NCBI GenBank assembly: GCA_002306975.1
Contig: DBTI01000133.1
Span: 1 to 28,434, forward strand
DNA: 28,434 nucleotides
Source: Ruminococcaceae bacterium UBA1320
GTDB taxonomy: Bacteria > Bacillota > Clostridia > Oscillospirales > Ethanoligenentaceae
Reading direction: 5' to 3'
The first letter of the stretch is position 1; each line of letters starts with the position of its first letter. Positions 1 to 7,527 of the stretch are shown piece by piece. The notes under the pieces are model-generated. The model had not been told where the DNA came from. It made no database searches and saw nothing but the letters and a program-made list of their open reading frames with translations. The position numbers and the translations under genes are program-made.

Positions 1-318
1 AACGATGTGGCAAAATATTTTGCCATTCTTCCCGCCATTTTTACATTATCCATACCCAGCATGAAGCTTTTGAACATCATGGGGTTATCTTCGCCCAACA
101 GTGCTATTGTTTCCGCACTGATATTCAACGCGATTATTATCCCTCTGCTCATTCCTGTTGCCATGCGCGGCGTGAAGTTCAAGCCGATGAGTGCTGATCG
201 GATGCTCTTAAAAAACATGACTATCTATGGCCTTGGTGGTATTATTGCCCCGTTCATCGGAATCAAAATCATCGATCTGCTTGTCGGCCCTCTGCTGCAA
301 ATACTGGGTCTTGGTTAA
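1..318 (+). CDS. kdpB: Potassium-transporting P-type ATPase subunit B, C-terminal end (cut by window edge)
   Basis: This is the last roughly 105 residues of KdpB, the ATP-hydrolysing subunit of the KdpFABC high-affinity K+ pump in the cytoplasmic membrane. The frame is open from base 1 (it reads N-D-V-A-K-Y-F) and ends in TAA. The visible part carries the family's C-terminal membrane helices, with the recognisable stretches LNIMGLSSPNSA, a helix ending IPLLIPVAM, and IYGLGGIIAPFIGIKIIDLL. The phosphorylation and nucleotide-binding domains lie upstream, outside the window. kdpC follows 15 bases later, as in standard kdp operons. Identity rests on this C-terminal pattern plus the adjacent kdpC, and I am confident. 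Confidence 0.95.
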   Translation, partial: NDVAKYFAILPAIFTLSIPSMKLLNIMGLSSPNSAIVSALIFNAIIIPLLIPVAMRGVKFKPMSADRMLLKNMTIYGLGGIIAPFIGIKIIDLLVGPLLQILGLG

Positions 319-333
319 GGAGTGTGAACTGAT

Positions 334-936
334 ATGAAAAAAGTCTTACAGGCTCTCACAGTCGGCCTTGTGTTTATTCTGTTCTGCGGTTTCGCCTATC
401 CACTGTTAGTTTTGGGCATCGGCCAGCTTGCCTTCCCTCATCAAGCGAATGGCAGCATGATTACAATGAACGGCGAGGTTGTAGGTTCGGAATTAATCGG
501 GCAGAGCTTTACCGATAACCGTTTCTTCCACGGGCGTGTCTCCGTCGTGAACTATAATACATTTTTACCCGGAACCTCCTCGAAGGATATGTCAGTCGGT
601 TCAGGCTCCGCAAACTACTCCGTTTCAAACCCTGATCTTACAAAACGTATAAAAGCTGATGTGGCGGCGTTTTTGAAGGCAAATCCAACCGTAAAGGAAA
701 AAGATTTGCCAGCCGACCTTTTTACAAGCTCTTTTTCCGGTCTTGACCCTGACATAAGTCCAGCCTCAGCGGAAGTGCAGGTTGACAGAATTGTGAAAGC
801 AACAGGAATCAGCGAACCGACAATTGAGAAGATCATCAAGGACAATACGGCAGGCAGAGATCTTGGCATTTTCGGAGAAAGCCGCGTCAATGTCCTCAAA
901 GCGAATCTGGCGATTTATCAGTTGCTTAAAAAGTGA
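334..936 (+). CDS. kdpC: Potassium-transporting ATPase subunit C
   Basis: KdpC is the small single-pass membrane subunit of the Kdp pump that stabilises the complex and supports ATP binding by KdpB. The protein is 200 aa, the usual length. It has one N-terminal membrane helix (about residues 8-30) followed by a soluble domain with the family pattern: GQSFTDNRFFHGRVS (about 56-70), a serine- and asparagine-rich GSGSANYSVSNP segment, and the C-terminal DLGIFGESRVNVLKANLAIYQL. An AAGGAG site sits 10 bases before the ATG. It is the last gene of the plus-strand kdp operon. No kdpE or histidine kinase follows it; instead a convergent short kdpD does. Confidence 0.96.
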   Translation: MKKVLQALTVGLVFILFCGFAYPLLVLGIGQLAFPHQANGSMITMNGEVVGSELIGQSFTDNRFFHGRVSVVNYNTFLPGTSSKDMSVGSGSANYSVSNPDLTKRIKADVAAFLKANPTVKEKDLPADLFTSSFSGLDPDISPASAEVQVDRIVKATGISEPTIEKIIKDNTAGRDLGIFGESRVNVLKANLAIYQLLKK

Positions 937-940
937 TTGC

Positions 941-981
941 AGTCCCTCGGCGAAAGCCGATTATCGTGGGACTGATCCCAC
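941..981 (+). other. Two mutually exclusive hairpins downstream of kdpC
   Basis: AGTCCC (941-946) can pair with GGGACT (968-973), enclosing a small TCGGC-GAAA-GCCGA hairpin (947-960) with a GNRA tetraloop. Alternatively GTGGGA (966-971) pairs with TCCCAC (976-981). The two pairings share bases 968-971, so only one can form at a time. The element lies after the kdpC stop and before the first terminator hairpin. It resembles a switch in form, but it sits at a 3' end and I recognise no riboswitch class. Confidence 0.4.
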
Positions 982-990
982 ATCATAGAT

Positions 991-1019
991 GCCTGTATGC
1001 ATCATACAGGCGCATTTTT
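991..1019 (+). terminator. Rho-independent terminator of the kdp operon
   Basis: A perfect 9-bp stem GCCTGTATG / CATACAGGC (991-999 and 1003-1011) has a 3-nt loop and is followed by GCATTTTT. It lies about 55 bases after the kdpC stop, as expected for the end of the kdp transcript. Confidence 0.7.
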
Positions 1020-1020
1020 A

Positions 1021-1055
1021 AAGCGCAGAGCGAAAAGGCCCTGCGCTTCTTTCTG
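1021..1055. terminator. Second terminator hairpin between convergent kdpC and kdpD
   Basis: The stem AAGCGCAG / CTGCGCTT (1021-1028 and 1041-1048) has a 12-nt loop, with T-rich sequence after it on the plus strand and TTTAAAAA after it on the minus strand. It could stop transcription from both sides: kdpBC from the left and kdpD (which ends at 1109) from the right. Confidence 0.55.
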
Positions 1056-1108
1056 TATAGTTACAGCAACGATATTTTTAATGAATAAGCTTCTGTTTTG
1101 CAGTATAA

Positions 1109-2242
1109 TCAGGCAATCGGAATCAGGTGTATTTCAACATTCCGCACCATTTTAATGAGTTTGTTAATTGTTGAGCCTCGGAAAAAGGTTTCGACCTTGG
1201 TACGGGAAGACTGCCCCATGATAATCTGTGTAATATGCTTTTTGTTGGCAAATGCCGCGAGCGTTTCTGAAACACTCCTGCCTGTTAACTCCACTGTTTC
1301 AGCTCCAAGCTGTTTTGCGAGCTGCGTGTGTGAAAGAAGCATTCTTTTATCCTCTTCTTCATCAATGCGAAAAAACAGCCTTGTACTGTATACTGATACA
1401 ACATACCATTCGCATTTGTAACGATTTGCAATGCGGGCGCCACGACGAATCAACTTTTTTGCTTTTGGGCTTGAACTGACGCATACCATGAGCCGCTCGA
1501 CGGTATGCCAGTTATCCTTGATTCCCTCCAGTTTCATATACGCGTCAAGATCCTCGTCAACGTCCTCTGCCGCCTGACGCAACACAAGCTCGCGCAATGC
1601 GTTGAGATTTCCCTTGCGGAAAAAGTTTTTTAACGCCTGCGGAACTTTTTCCTGATTATATATATTACCGCGGCGAAGACGGTTTTGCAGTGCATCTGGC
1701 GTAAGATCCACAACAACAACCTCGTCCGCCTGCTGCAAAATCCAGTCCGGCAGCGTCTCGTTGACACGAATACCTGCAATCTGAAAAACAACGTCATTGA
1801 GACTTTCAAGATGCTGAATATTTAATGTAGATATGACATTGATGCCATGTTCAAGAATTTCAAGGACATCTTCATACCGTTTCCTATTCTTTGACCCCGG
1901 CACATTCGTATGTGCCAGTTCATCGACCAATACGGTTTCCGGATGTTGCTTTAAAACAGCGTCAACATCAAGTTCGGTCATTTCTACATCGTTATATATG
2001 ATTTTCCTGCGTGGCAAAACCTCCAGGTTCCCGATCTGGCTGTCTGTTTCTTCTCGCCCGTGATTTTCAACATAGCCGATCACTATATTTTTGCCGTAAT
2101 TGAGCCGCCGGTTTGCCTCGTTGAGCATTGCATAGGTTTTGCCGACGCCTGGCGCATAGCCCAAAAATATCTTAAGGGTACCACGATTTTGCTGTTTGCA
2201 TATATTCAGAGCCTCTTCCGGCGTCAATCTTTTATCACTCAT
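1109..2242 (-). CDS. kdpD: Short KdpD: sensor and universal-stress domains only, no kinase
   Basis: The 377 aa match the N-terminal cytoplasmic part of KdpD, the K+/turgor sensor of the kdp system. The KdpD domain shows Walker A GYAPGVGKT (28-36) and Walker B VLVDELAHTN (104-113). From about residue 249 a universal stress protein domain follows, with the nucleotide-binding pattern GQSSRTKVETFFRGS near the C-terminus. Full-length KdpD is near 890 aa; the membrane helices, GAF and histidine kinase are absent. Kinase-less KdpD proteins are known in cyanobacteria and some Firmicutes, so this is probably a natural form and not a truncation: it has its own start with AAGGGAG upstream, its own promoter, and a clean stop. 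It converges on kdpBC instead of following kdpC, and no kdpE lies in the window. How it signals without a kinase is unclear; c-di-AMP binding by the USP domain is known for other KdpD proteins. Confidence 0.9.
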   Translation of the reverse strand: MSDKRLTPEEALNICKQQNRGTLKIFLGYAPGVGKTYAMLNEANRRLNYGKNIVIGYVENHGREETDSQIGNLEVLPRRKIIYNDVEMTELDVDAVLKQHPETVLVDELAHTNVPGSKNRKRYEDVLEILEHGINVISTLNIQHLESLNDVVFQIAGIRVNETLPDWILQQADEVVVVDLTPDALQNRLRRGNIYNQEKVPQALKNFFRKGNLNALRELVLRQAAEDVDEDLDAYMKLEGIKDNWHTVERLMVCVSSSPKAKKLIRRGARIANRYKCEWYVVSVYSTRLFFRIDEEEDKRMLLSHTQLAKQLGAETVELTGRSVSETLAAFANKKHITQIIMGQSSRTKVETFFRGSTINKLIKMVRNVEIHLIPIA

Positions 2243-2278
2243 TTCGAGACTCCCTTTTCACATTTCATTAATACCGTT

Positions 2279-2307
2279 ATGATAGCACAACAAAATATAA
2301 TATTCAA
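2279..2307 (-). promoter_or_regulatory. Putative sigma-A promoter of the short kdpD
   Basis: On the minus strand TTGAAT (2307-2302) and TATCAT (2284-2279) are separated by 17 bases, about 40 bases before the kdpD ATG. The gap 2243-2536 holds otherwise only the terminator at 2467-2516. Confidence 0.5.
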
Positions 2308-2466
2308 TCATCAGACAGGAAATGAGCTCGTTATACTAAATTGTCTTCAACAGAGATTAATATAAATAAGATTCTAAACTCCAGCCCACTGGATTTCTAT
2401 TTTTTTATTTGTAAGTAATGCTTTTTGTTGGAATCCCTGCAATTTTCTTTCTCTCCATATATCAGG

Positions 2467-2516
2467 AACAAAAACAAGCCGGAAAGCGCACTCCATTAAG
2501 GAAAGTTCTTCCCGGC
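2467..2516 (-). terminator. Terminator after the deacetylase remnant
   Basis: On the minus strand GCCGGGAAG (2516-2508) pairs with CTTTCCGGC (2486-2478) through 9 pairs including one G-U, followed by TTGTTTTTGTT. It lies 20 bases past the remnant's stop codon and probably was its terminator. Confidence 0.65.
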
Positions 2517-2536
2517 TCCTATATACAATCCCTCAA

Positions 2537-2862
2537 TTAATCCGGCAGCAGTGTGTCGTTAAAATTGACCGGCTTCGCGGAAGACAATGCTCCACTCGAC
2601 GTTGCCGTATTACTGTGCTGCTTACCCGCAACATCCATTGTATAATTGTCTTTATAGATGAGTTGCAAAATCGGCACGAGTTCGTAACCCTGCTTTTGCA
2701 GATTCTCGGTGATTCCCGGCAGTGCTTCGGGTGTGTGTATCGCCGCGTTGTGAAAGAGGATAATCGAGCCGGGTTTTACTTTTGTGAGAACATTTTTGCT
2801 GCTCTCCCAATGCCCTTCCAATCCAAGCTGTCGTCGTTAGATACAAAAGTGATATAAAACAT
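2537..2862 (-). pseudogene. Polysaccharide deacetylase remnant (5'-truncated, frameshifted)
   Basis: The last 94 codons match the C-terminal end of peptidoglycan/polysaccharide deacetylases of the PdaA/PdaB type (NodB fold): KPGSIILFHNAAIHTPEALP, then ITENLQKQGYELVPILQLIY. Just upstream, in another frame, the minus strand reads FVSNDDSLDWKG (from about 2847), the segment that normally precedes this part. Joining the two needs one base shift near 2815-2818. A stop codon lies further upstream at 2865-2863, and nothing resembling the signal peptide or the catalytic first two thirds is present. The open frame itself begins only at a TTG without a good ribosome site. The gene is therefore broken twice and almost certainly non-functional. 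Such enzymes remove acetyl groups from cell-wall polymers outside the membrane. Confidence 0.8.
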
Positions 2863-3012
2863 TTATAAACCTTAGTGGTTAATTTGACAGATATTTTAAG
2901 CAAGAATTTTGACTATACTTAACTTAGCCATTTCCAAATTGCGTGATTAATTTATATCTGATTTCTGTGTTTTTCCCATTAGCTTATCTCAAATAAATAA
3001 TGCCGCTCTGTC

Positions 3013-4206
3013 TTATTCTGTAATTGATCTGATTGAATTTTTGGCCCACTCCAGTCTGGTCTGTGGGACAAGCCCATAATTATATAAAAGGAATCCCTCG
3101 GAGCCTGAATCGATCGCATTTTTCATTTTAACAGTAAGTTCCTGTTCATCATGAACCTCCGGATAAAACAGCCGGAGCCCTGTGAACAACCGTGTGCTGT
3201 TATTCACCGCGTCATAGGACTGTTGCATATCAAGCCCCACTTGTTTTGCATCAGTGTCATAGCAGCAAACCACGATTCCATCCGATACTTTTCCGATTTG
3301 GGCAAAATCAACACCGAAAAGCCAGGAAAGAGACGGTGTAAGAAGACTTAAAAAATAGATTTTTGTTTTTTGATCAGCCACTTCCCTGATTTCCGACGCA
3401 AGTAATGTAACAACCGAAGATCGCCATTTCAAATATGTATACACAGCCGGGTCATTTTTAAAATATTCGATTCCGGCGTTCAAAAACTCATTATCATCAT
3501 CTTCCGGAATACCAGCTTTGAGTATATCGTCAATATACTTTTTGACATTTCTTTTTGCTTCTTCAATCGGGACTCCTGCTTTCTTCGCTTTCTCCATGCA
3601 CGCGTCGCAAAAGCAGAGCGAAAGAAGGAACTGCGCCTTCTGCGTCAATCCGTATCCATCCTTCTCATGATGAAATTCATGGCTGAAACCCATATAATTC
3701 AACGATTCCAGTTCCAAAGCATGAAACGGATAGCGCTTTGTGAGCTCCGCAATAACAGTTTTAATATACATACGCACGTTGTCATTGCTCGGACAGAGAT
3801 TGTAATAACAGGGATCGTTATATACGTTGCGAACCGCCACCTGAGGATATTTCATGCCGATCCGCGTGTTGTGAAGGCACACCGTCCAACCTGAAACATC
3901 CATACTGTATTTTGCACAGATGTTAAACAGTTCATCCCAGAAGTAAGGGTTTTCGTCCATGATGCGGGCTTGCTCCGGTTGAATAAGCATATCCTTATAA
4001 AGGTTTTTGTTAACTGGATAATAGAGCGCTCCGTCCTGTGGAAAATACGTTTTGCGTTTATTGCTTCTCACCTGTAGAAATCTTCCGGCGTGATAGGCTG
4101 TATTAACGCTGATTCCGGTAAAACCTGATTCTTTTAGTTCTTTGACCACATTTTCAATGCCCATGTCGCATAGATCCCAAATATAGCTCCACATTGAAGC
4201 ATGCAT
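3013..4206 (-). CDS. Uncharacterised TIM-barrel protein resembling glycoside hydrolases
   Basis: The protein is 397 aa with no signal peptide or membrane helix, so probably cytoplasmic. I do not recognise a named family with certainty. The pattern is that of a (beta/alpha)8 hydrolase: an early GIENVVKELKESGFTGISVNTAYH segment, WTVCLHNTRIG (107-117), an acidic strand end ELESLNYMGFSHEFHHEK (165-182), and CFCDACMEKAKKAG (198-211). This Cys-x-x-Cys segment resembles one in hypothetical glycosyl-hydrolase families such as GHL6. An AAAGAGG site precedes the ATG. It is the last gene of the unit gntR-kinase-this gene, 27 bases after the kinase, which suggests it acts on the imported compound, for example releasing a sugar from a glycoside. 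No clear terminator follows, and 2863-3012 holds nothing I can name. Confidence 0.55.
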   Translation of the reverse strand: MHASMWSYIWDLCDMGIENVVKELKESGFTGISVNTAYHAGRFLQVRSNKRKTYFPQDGALYYPVNKNLYKDMLIQPEQARIMDENPYFWDELFNICAKYSMDVSGWTVCLHNTRIGMKYPQVAVRNVYNDPCYYNLCPSNDNVRMYIKTVIAELTKRYPFHALELESLNYMGFSHEFHHEKDGYGLTQKAQFLLSLCFCDACMEKAKKAGVPIEEAKRNVKKYIDDILKAGIPEDDDNEFLNAGIEYFKNDPAVYTYLKWRSSVVTLLASEIREVADQKTKIYFLSLLTPSLSWLFGVDFAQIGKVSDGIVVCCYDTDAKQVGLDMQQSYDAVNNSTRLFTGLRLFYPEVHDEQELTVKMKNAIDSGSEGFLLYNYGLVPQTRLEWAKNSIRSITE

Positions 4207-4233
4207 GGCAATACCTCTTTCGTAATACAGTGA

Positions 4234-5721
4234 TTAATGATTCAGGCCTTCAAAGGCATTATAATTTCTTTGATACTCTTTAAAAAAGCACCCGTACTTT
4301 TCACTTTTTAATGGGTCATGTTTTATAAAAGTGCTGTTCTCTTGAATGGACTGCGGCAAATCCAAGCTTTTGAACATTCCCGCGGCATACCCTCCGAGAA
4401 TTGCGGCACCGATGGTGGACTCGTCGGAATTTTCTGAGTGCAGGATATCCTTCTCAAAAATATCGGCTAATACCTGAGGCCACAGAAAAGCTTTCATGCC
4501 TCCGCCGGCGATTTTAATCGTTTTAATCCCGCTTTGCATTGATTCAAACAACAAAAGGGTTTCCTTCATATTGTAAGTAATCCCCTCCATAATTGCCCTA
4601 TACATGCTGCCTCTGTCTGAAACAAGACTCAATCCCAGGAAAGCGCCGTGAAGGTTTGGGTTAAAGTGAGGAGAACCGCTTCCGACAAGATATGGCATAA
4701 ATAAAATTCCATTGCTTCCAATCGGCGCAAGAGCTGCTTCCTCAGTCAGGCGGTCAAGGAAAGCATAATCAACTTTTTTTGACTGATCCGCTTTCAATAC
4801 ACCTGAAAACCAGTTAAGACTTAACCCGCCGGAAAAGTGTGAGCCGAGCGTATAGATAAGCCCCGGGATAACATGCGGATGGAAGGTAACCTTGTTCAGC
4901 CCCATTTGATCGGGCTTTTTAAGGCTCATCAGCATGGTTGCGCTTGTTCCCACCGTAGCGGATACGACGCCCTCCTGTGACAGTCCGGCTCCAAGCGCCT
5001 GACAGGCCATATCTGCGGCACCGCACGCAACCGGAGTACCGGGACGCAGGCCCGTTTCCCTCGCGGCTGCTTCCGTAAGGGGACCCGTGATGTCGTATGC
5101 TTCAAGTAAATCCGGAAAAATATCAGGACAAAAGCCCAACTCTTTTATAAGTTCCTTGTCATAAGCCCTGTCCGAGATATTGAAAAGCAGTGAATTGCCC
5201 GCGTCGGTGCTGTCCGTCGCGAACTTACCCGTAAGGCAGAAGCGCAGATAATCTTTAGGGGATAAAATATACCGTGTCTGGTGATACAGCCCCTTATGAT
5301 TTTGTTTAAACCACAGAAGCTTTGGGAGCAAAAACGCATTGATAACCGCATTGCCGGTTATTTCCGCAATGCGCGACCCCGCGAGGGAAGCGATTTCATC
5401 GCATTGGGCGGTACATCTTGTATCAGCAAGCGTAATGCATGGGAAGAGCGGGTTTCCCTGCCTGTCGACCGCAACAAGACCGCTCATATGGCCTGATAAC
5501 GAGATGATATCTATACTTTTTCGGTCTTCTTCCGACAGCACAGATTTGACAGCTGTTGAAGCAGTTTTAAACCAGATTCCAGGCTCCTGCTCAATCCAAC
5601 CCTGACGGGGAATCTGTGAAGGGTAAGGGTGTGAGGAAACATGATGGATTTTTGCTTCGGAATCCATCAACATAATCTTAACTGCTGAAGTTCCTAGATC
5701 CAAAGCTAAAATAAGAGACAC
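4234..5721 (-). CDS. FGGY-family carbohydrate kinase, xylulokinase-like
   Basis: This cytoplasmic ATP-dependent sugar kinase has 495 aa from the chosen start. It has the two-lobed FGGY fold: N-terminal phosphate-binding LALDLGTSAVK, GHMSGLVAVD (about 77-86), the second-lobe motif GAADMACQALGAG, SATVGTSATM, and the C-terminal adenosine-site segment IAGGGMKAFLWPQVLADIF. Length and pattern are closest to xylulokinase (XylB), but FGGY kinases vary widely in substrate (xylulose, gluconate, glycerol, erythritol, others). I chose the GTG at 5721 because AGAGG lies 8 bases upstream; a GTG at 5730 leaves no spacing. The start lies inside the end of gntR in another frame, an overlap of 44 bases that implies coupled translation. 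The likely role is phosphorylation of the compound brought in by the CUT2 importer. Confidence 0.85.
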   Translation of the reverse strand: MSLILALDLGTSAVKIMLMDSEAKIHHVSSHPYPSQIPRQGWIEQEPGIWFKTASTAVKSVLSEEDRKSIDIISLSGHMSGLVAVDRQGNPLFPCITLADTRCTAQCDEIASLAGSRIAEITGNAVINAFLLPKLLWFKQNHKGLYHQTRYILSPKDYLRFCLTGKFATDSTDAGNSLLFNISDRAYDKELIKELGFCPDIFPDLLEAYDITGPLTEAAARETGLRPGTPVACGAADMACQALGAGLSQEGVVSATVGTSATMLMSLKKPDQMGLNKVTFHPHVIPGLIYTLGSHFSGGLSLNWFSGVLKADQSKKVDYAFLDRLTEEAALAPIGSNGILFMPYLVGSGSPHFNPNLHGAFLGLSLVSDRGSMYRAIMEGITYNMKETLLLFESMQSGIKTIKIAGGGMKAFLWPQVLADIFEKDILHSENSDESTIGAAILGGYAAGMFKSLDLPQSIQENSTFIKHDPLKSEKYGCFFKEYQRNYNAFEGLNH

Positions 5722-6469
5722 TTGATTCACCTCTCAGGATGGTTTGTTCGGCATTGGGACTGATTGATATATCAAGGATGAAGTTGTCGCCCCTTATATA
5801 GCTTTCAACGAATTCTACCGGAAGATCGTTGTCCAAATAGGCTGTACGCTCAGAATAAAAGATGGCGGTGCCCACTTTTACATTCAGATATTCAGCCTGT
5901 TCGGTCGTGGCGTTAACCGGCATATACGTATCATCAGCTTTCGAAGGAGCCTGCCCGTAATATTTTATCAAGCTTTCATACAGAGAGCTTTCTATTTTAT
6001 CCACTGAAAAATCAGGGTATAAATCGGTCCGTATATAAGAGGTAACAATGGCAAGCTTCGCATCCTCCGTGCACACAAGACGTGAATAGCGGTATAAGGA
6101 TGATTCGGCGGGAAGCAAAAGCTTAGAACTTATATAAATCGGAACCTTGATCGTGTCAAAGCCAATCAACCTGTTAACCGCTTTGTAGCCGAGCCTTTTG
6201 ATATCATCCGTAAATGATGGAAGCTTACGGAAAGAACGTTTAATTTTCGGCGGGGATACAAATGTGCCTTTGCCCTGAATACGATAAAGCAGCCCTTCAT
6301 GCACCAATTCCACAATGGCCTGTTTTACTGTTCCGCGGCTAACGCCAAAATTTTTTGAAAGTTCCGGCTCGCTTGGTATCATTTCGCTCGGCTTCATTTC
6401 ATTCATCATTGAAATGAGCGATGACTTTATTTGCAGATAGAGCGGTATGTTGCTGTTTTTTAATAACAT
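5678..6469 (-). CDS. GntR-family regulator with UTRA domain (HutC subfamily)
   Basis: The 263-aa protein has an N-terminal winged helix (about 1-75): IPLYLQIKSSLISMM, then IPSEPELSKNFGVSRGTVKQAIVELVHEGLLYRIQGKGTFV. A UTRA ligand domain follows (about 95-245), ending in the family pattern LPVEFVESYIRGDNF. UTRA regulators usually sense sugars, sugar phosphates or amino acids. AAAGGAC lies before the ATG. The gene starts the unit with the FGGY kinase and the TIM-barrel protein. Its own promoter and that of the importer genes share the palindrome TTGAYTAGTCAA, so it probably represses both and is relieved by a pathway intermediate. The last about 15 residues (SVSYFSFGSRNFSS) extend beyond the usual domain end and overlap the kinase gene. 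Confidence 0.9.
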   Translation of the reverse strand: MLLKNSNIPLYLQIKSSLISMMNEMKPSEMIPSEPELSKNFGVSRGTVKQAIVELVHEGLLYRIQGKGTFVSPPKIKRSFRKLPSFTDDIKRLGYKAVNRLIGFDTIKVPIYISSKLLLPAESSLYRYSRLVCTEDAKLAIVTSYIRTDLYPDFSVDKIESSLYESLIKYYGQAPSKADDTYMPVNATTEQAEYLNVKVGTAIFYSERTAYLDNDLPVEFVESYIRGDNFILDISISPNAEQTILRGESSVSYFSFGSRNFSS

Positions 6470-6519
6470 ATAATTTGTCCTTTCAATTCACTCTAATAAA
6501 AAAGCGAATACTCGGGTTG

Positions 6520-6555
6520 CCTATAGCAATTCTTTAAAAATAGGATTGCTATAGG
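6520..6555 (-). repeat. Perfect 11-bp inverted repeat in the gntR leader
   Basis: CCTATAGCAAT (6520-6530) and ATTGCTATAGG (6545-6555) are perfect inverted copies with 14 bases between them. They lie downstream of the gntR promoter and 50 bases before the gntR ATG, so the transcript could fold here, or the site could bind a regulator. A run of six T on the minus strand lies about 16 bases after the hairpin, too far for a standard terminator. The rest of the gap 6470-6795 holds only the promoter. Confidence 0.6.
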
Positions 6556-6619
6556 ATTGAATGAAGGTCTTGAAACCAGTTTAACAGGATCTCCCTGTTT
6601 CCATATTATCCAATTATTA

Positions 6620-6648
6620 ATGATAGCAACATATAGTTGATTAGTCAA
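6620..6648 (-). promoter_or_regulatory. Sigma-A promoter of gntR-kinase-TIM-barrel unit, with operator
   Basis: On the minus strand TTGACT (6648-6643) and TATCAT (6625-6620) are spaced by 17 bases. The imperfect palindrome TTGATTAGTCAA (6637-6648, plus-strand reading) includes the -35 box. The same palindrome, perfect, covers the -35 box of the importer promoter at 13214-13225. It gives this unit its own start site between the creatininase gene and gntR. Confidence 0.65.
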
Positions 6649-6795
6649 GTTTATAGGTGGAAGGGGCGGATATCACACTTAAAATCTGGGGCTTGTTTGA
6701 AAAATAACCGAAATTATGAAACATCGCGGAATCTCTCAAACATTTACCGCACAGCTTCGTGATTTTATATTTGAAAACTTCACCCGGAAAACGTA

Positions 6796-7506
6796 TTACT
6801 TAATAATATTTATGATATTCTCGACGACATTGTCGATGATTTTTTTCCCTTTTGCTGCTGTTGCCAGCGTTGCGTCACCCATCACGGCAGTATCCATTAT
6901 TTTCCGCCAAGGCGTGGGTGTATAGTCAAAATCGGACGGAAAATCCGGAATATTTTTTATGGCCTTGCTCATGTCTACATGCTCAGGAGACAGGTAAAGC
7001 ATATAGGATGTTTCAATTTCACACGCATGGAAATACGGATAATGCGGACGTTTTGATTCACAAACCTTTGGTATAATATCTTCCGCGCCCGGATAGGTCA
7101 GATAAAAAACTTTCTTTCCGGTTGCCTCAAACAGTTGCCGCGCCGCGCTTTTCAGTGCGACCGAGTTTCCGACATGGCCGTTGATCATGGCTAGTGTGCC
7201 GACGCCCTGCTTGAAAAGGCTTTTGCCAATGCTCACAATATAATTCACCAAAGCGTCGTTATCAACGTTTATGCTACCGGGGAAATCCTCAAGTGACCAG
7301 ATCTGGCCATAATAAACCGGTGGCAAAACAACTGAATTTTCAAGCTTTTTTGAAACCATTTCCGCGATAGCGGCGGCGAGAAACGTGTCTGTACCCAGCG
7401 GCAAATGAGGACCGTGATCCTCCACCGCGCCAATCGGAAGCAGCGCGACCGGTTGCTTTCTTAAAGCTTCCCGTGCGGTATCTTCATTCAATTCCGCATA
7501 CTTCAT
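6796..7506 (-). CDS. Creatininase-family metal-dependent hydrolase
   Basis: The protein is 236 aa with the full metal-binding set of the creatininase family: PIGAVEDHGPHLPLGTD (E29, H31 and D40 as ligands), INGHVGN (near 108-114) and HACEIETS (160-167). Members hydrolyse cyclic amides, but also carbon rings: 3-dehydro-scyllo-inosose hydrolase (IolN) of inositol breakdown belongs here, as does the MftE peptidase. In this carbohydrate locus a ring-opening role on a sugar derivative is more likely than creatinine hydrolysis. I chose the ATG at 7506, with GGTG six bases upstream; a GTG at 7515 has no ribosome site. It follows the lactonase-like gene after about 20 bases and is the last gene before the gntR promoter. 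Confidence 0.82.
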   Translation of the reverse strand: MKYAELNEDTAREALRKQPVALLPIGAVEDHGPHLPLGTDTFLAAAIAEMVSKKLENSVVLPPVYYGQIWSLEDFPGSINVDNDALVNYIVSIGKSLFKQGVGTLAMINGHVGNSVALKSAARQLFEATGKKVFYLTYPGAEDIIPKVCESKRPHYPYFHACEIETSYMLYLSPEHVDMSKAIKNIPDFPSDFDYTPTPWRKIMDTAVMGDATLATAAKGKKIIDNVVENIINIIK

Positions 7507-7527
7507 CCATAGCACCAGCTTTTAAAT

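Noticed and set aside
6716..6925. Plus-strand open frame of 69 codons before and over the creatininase 3' end
   Set aside because: Half is antisense to the creatininase gene and no ribosome site or promoter precedes it.
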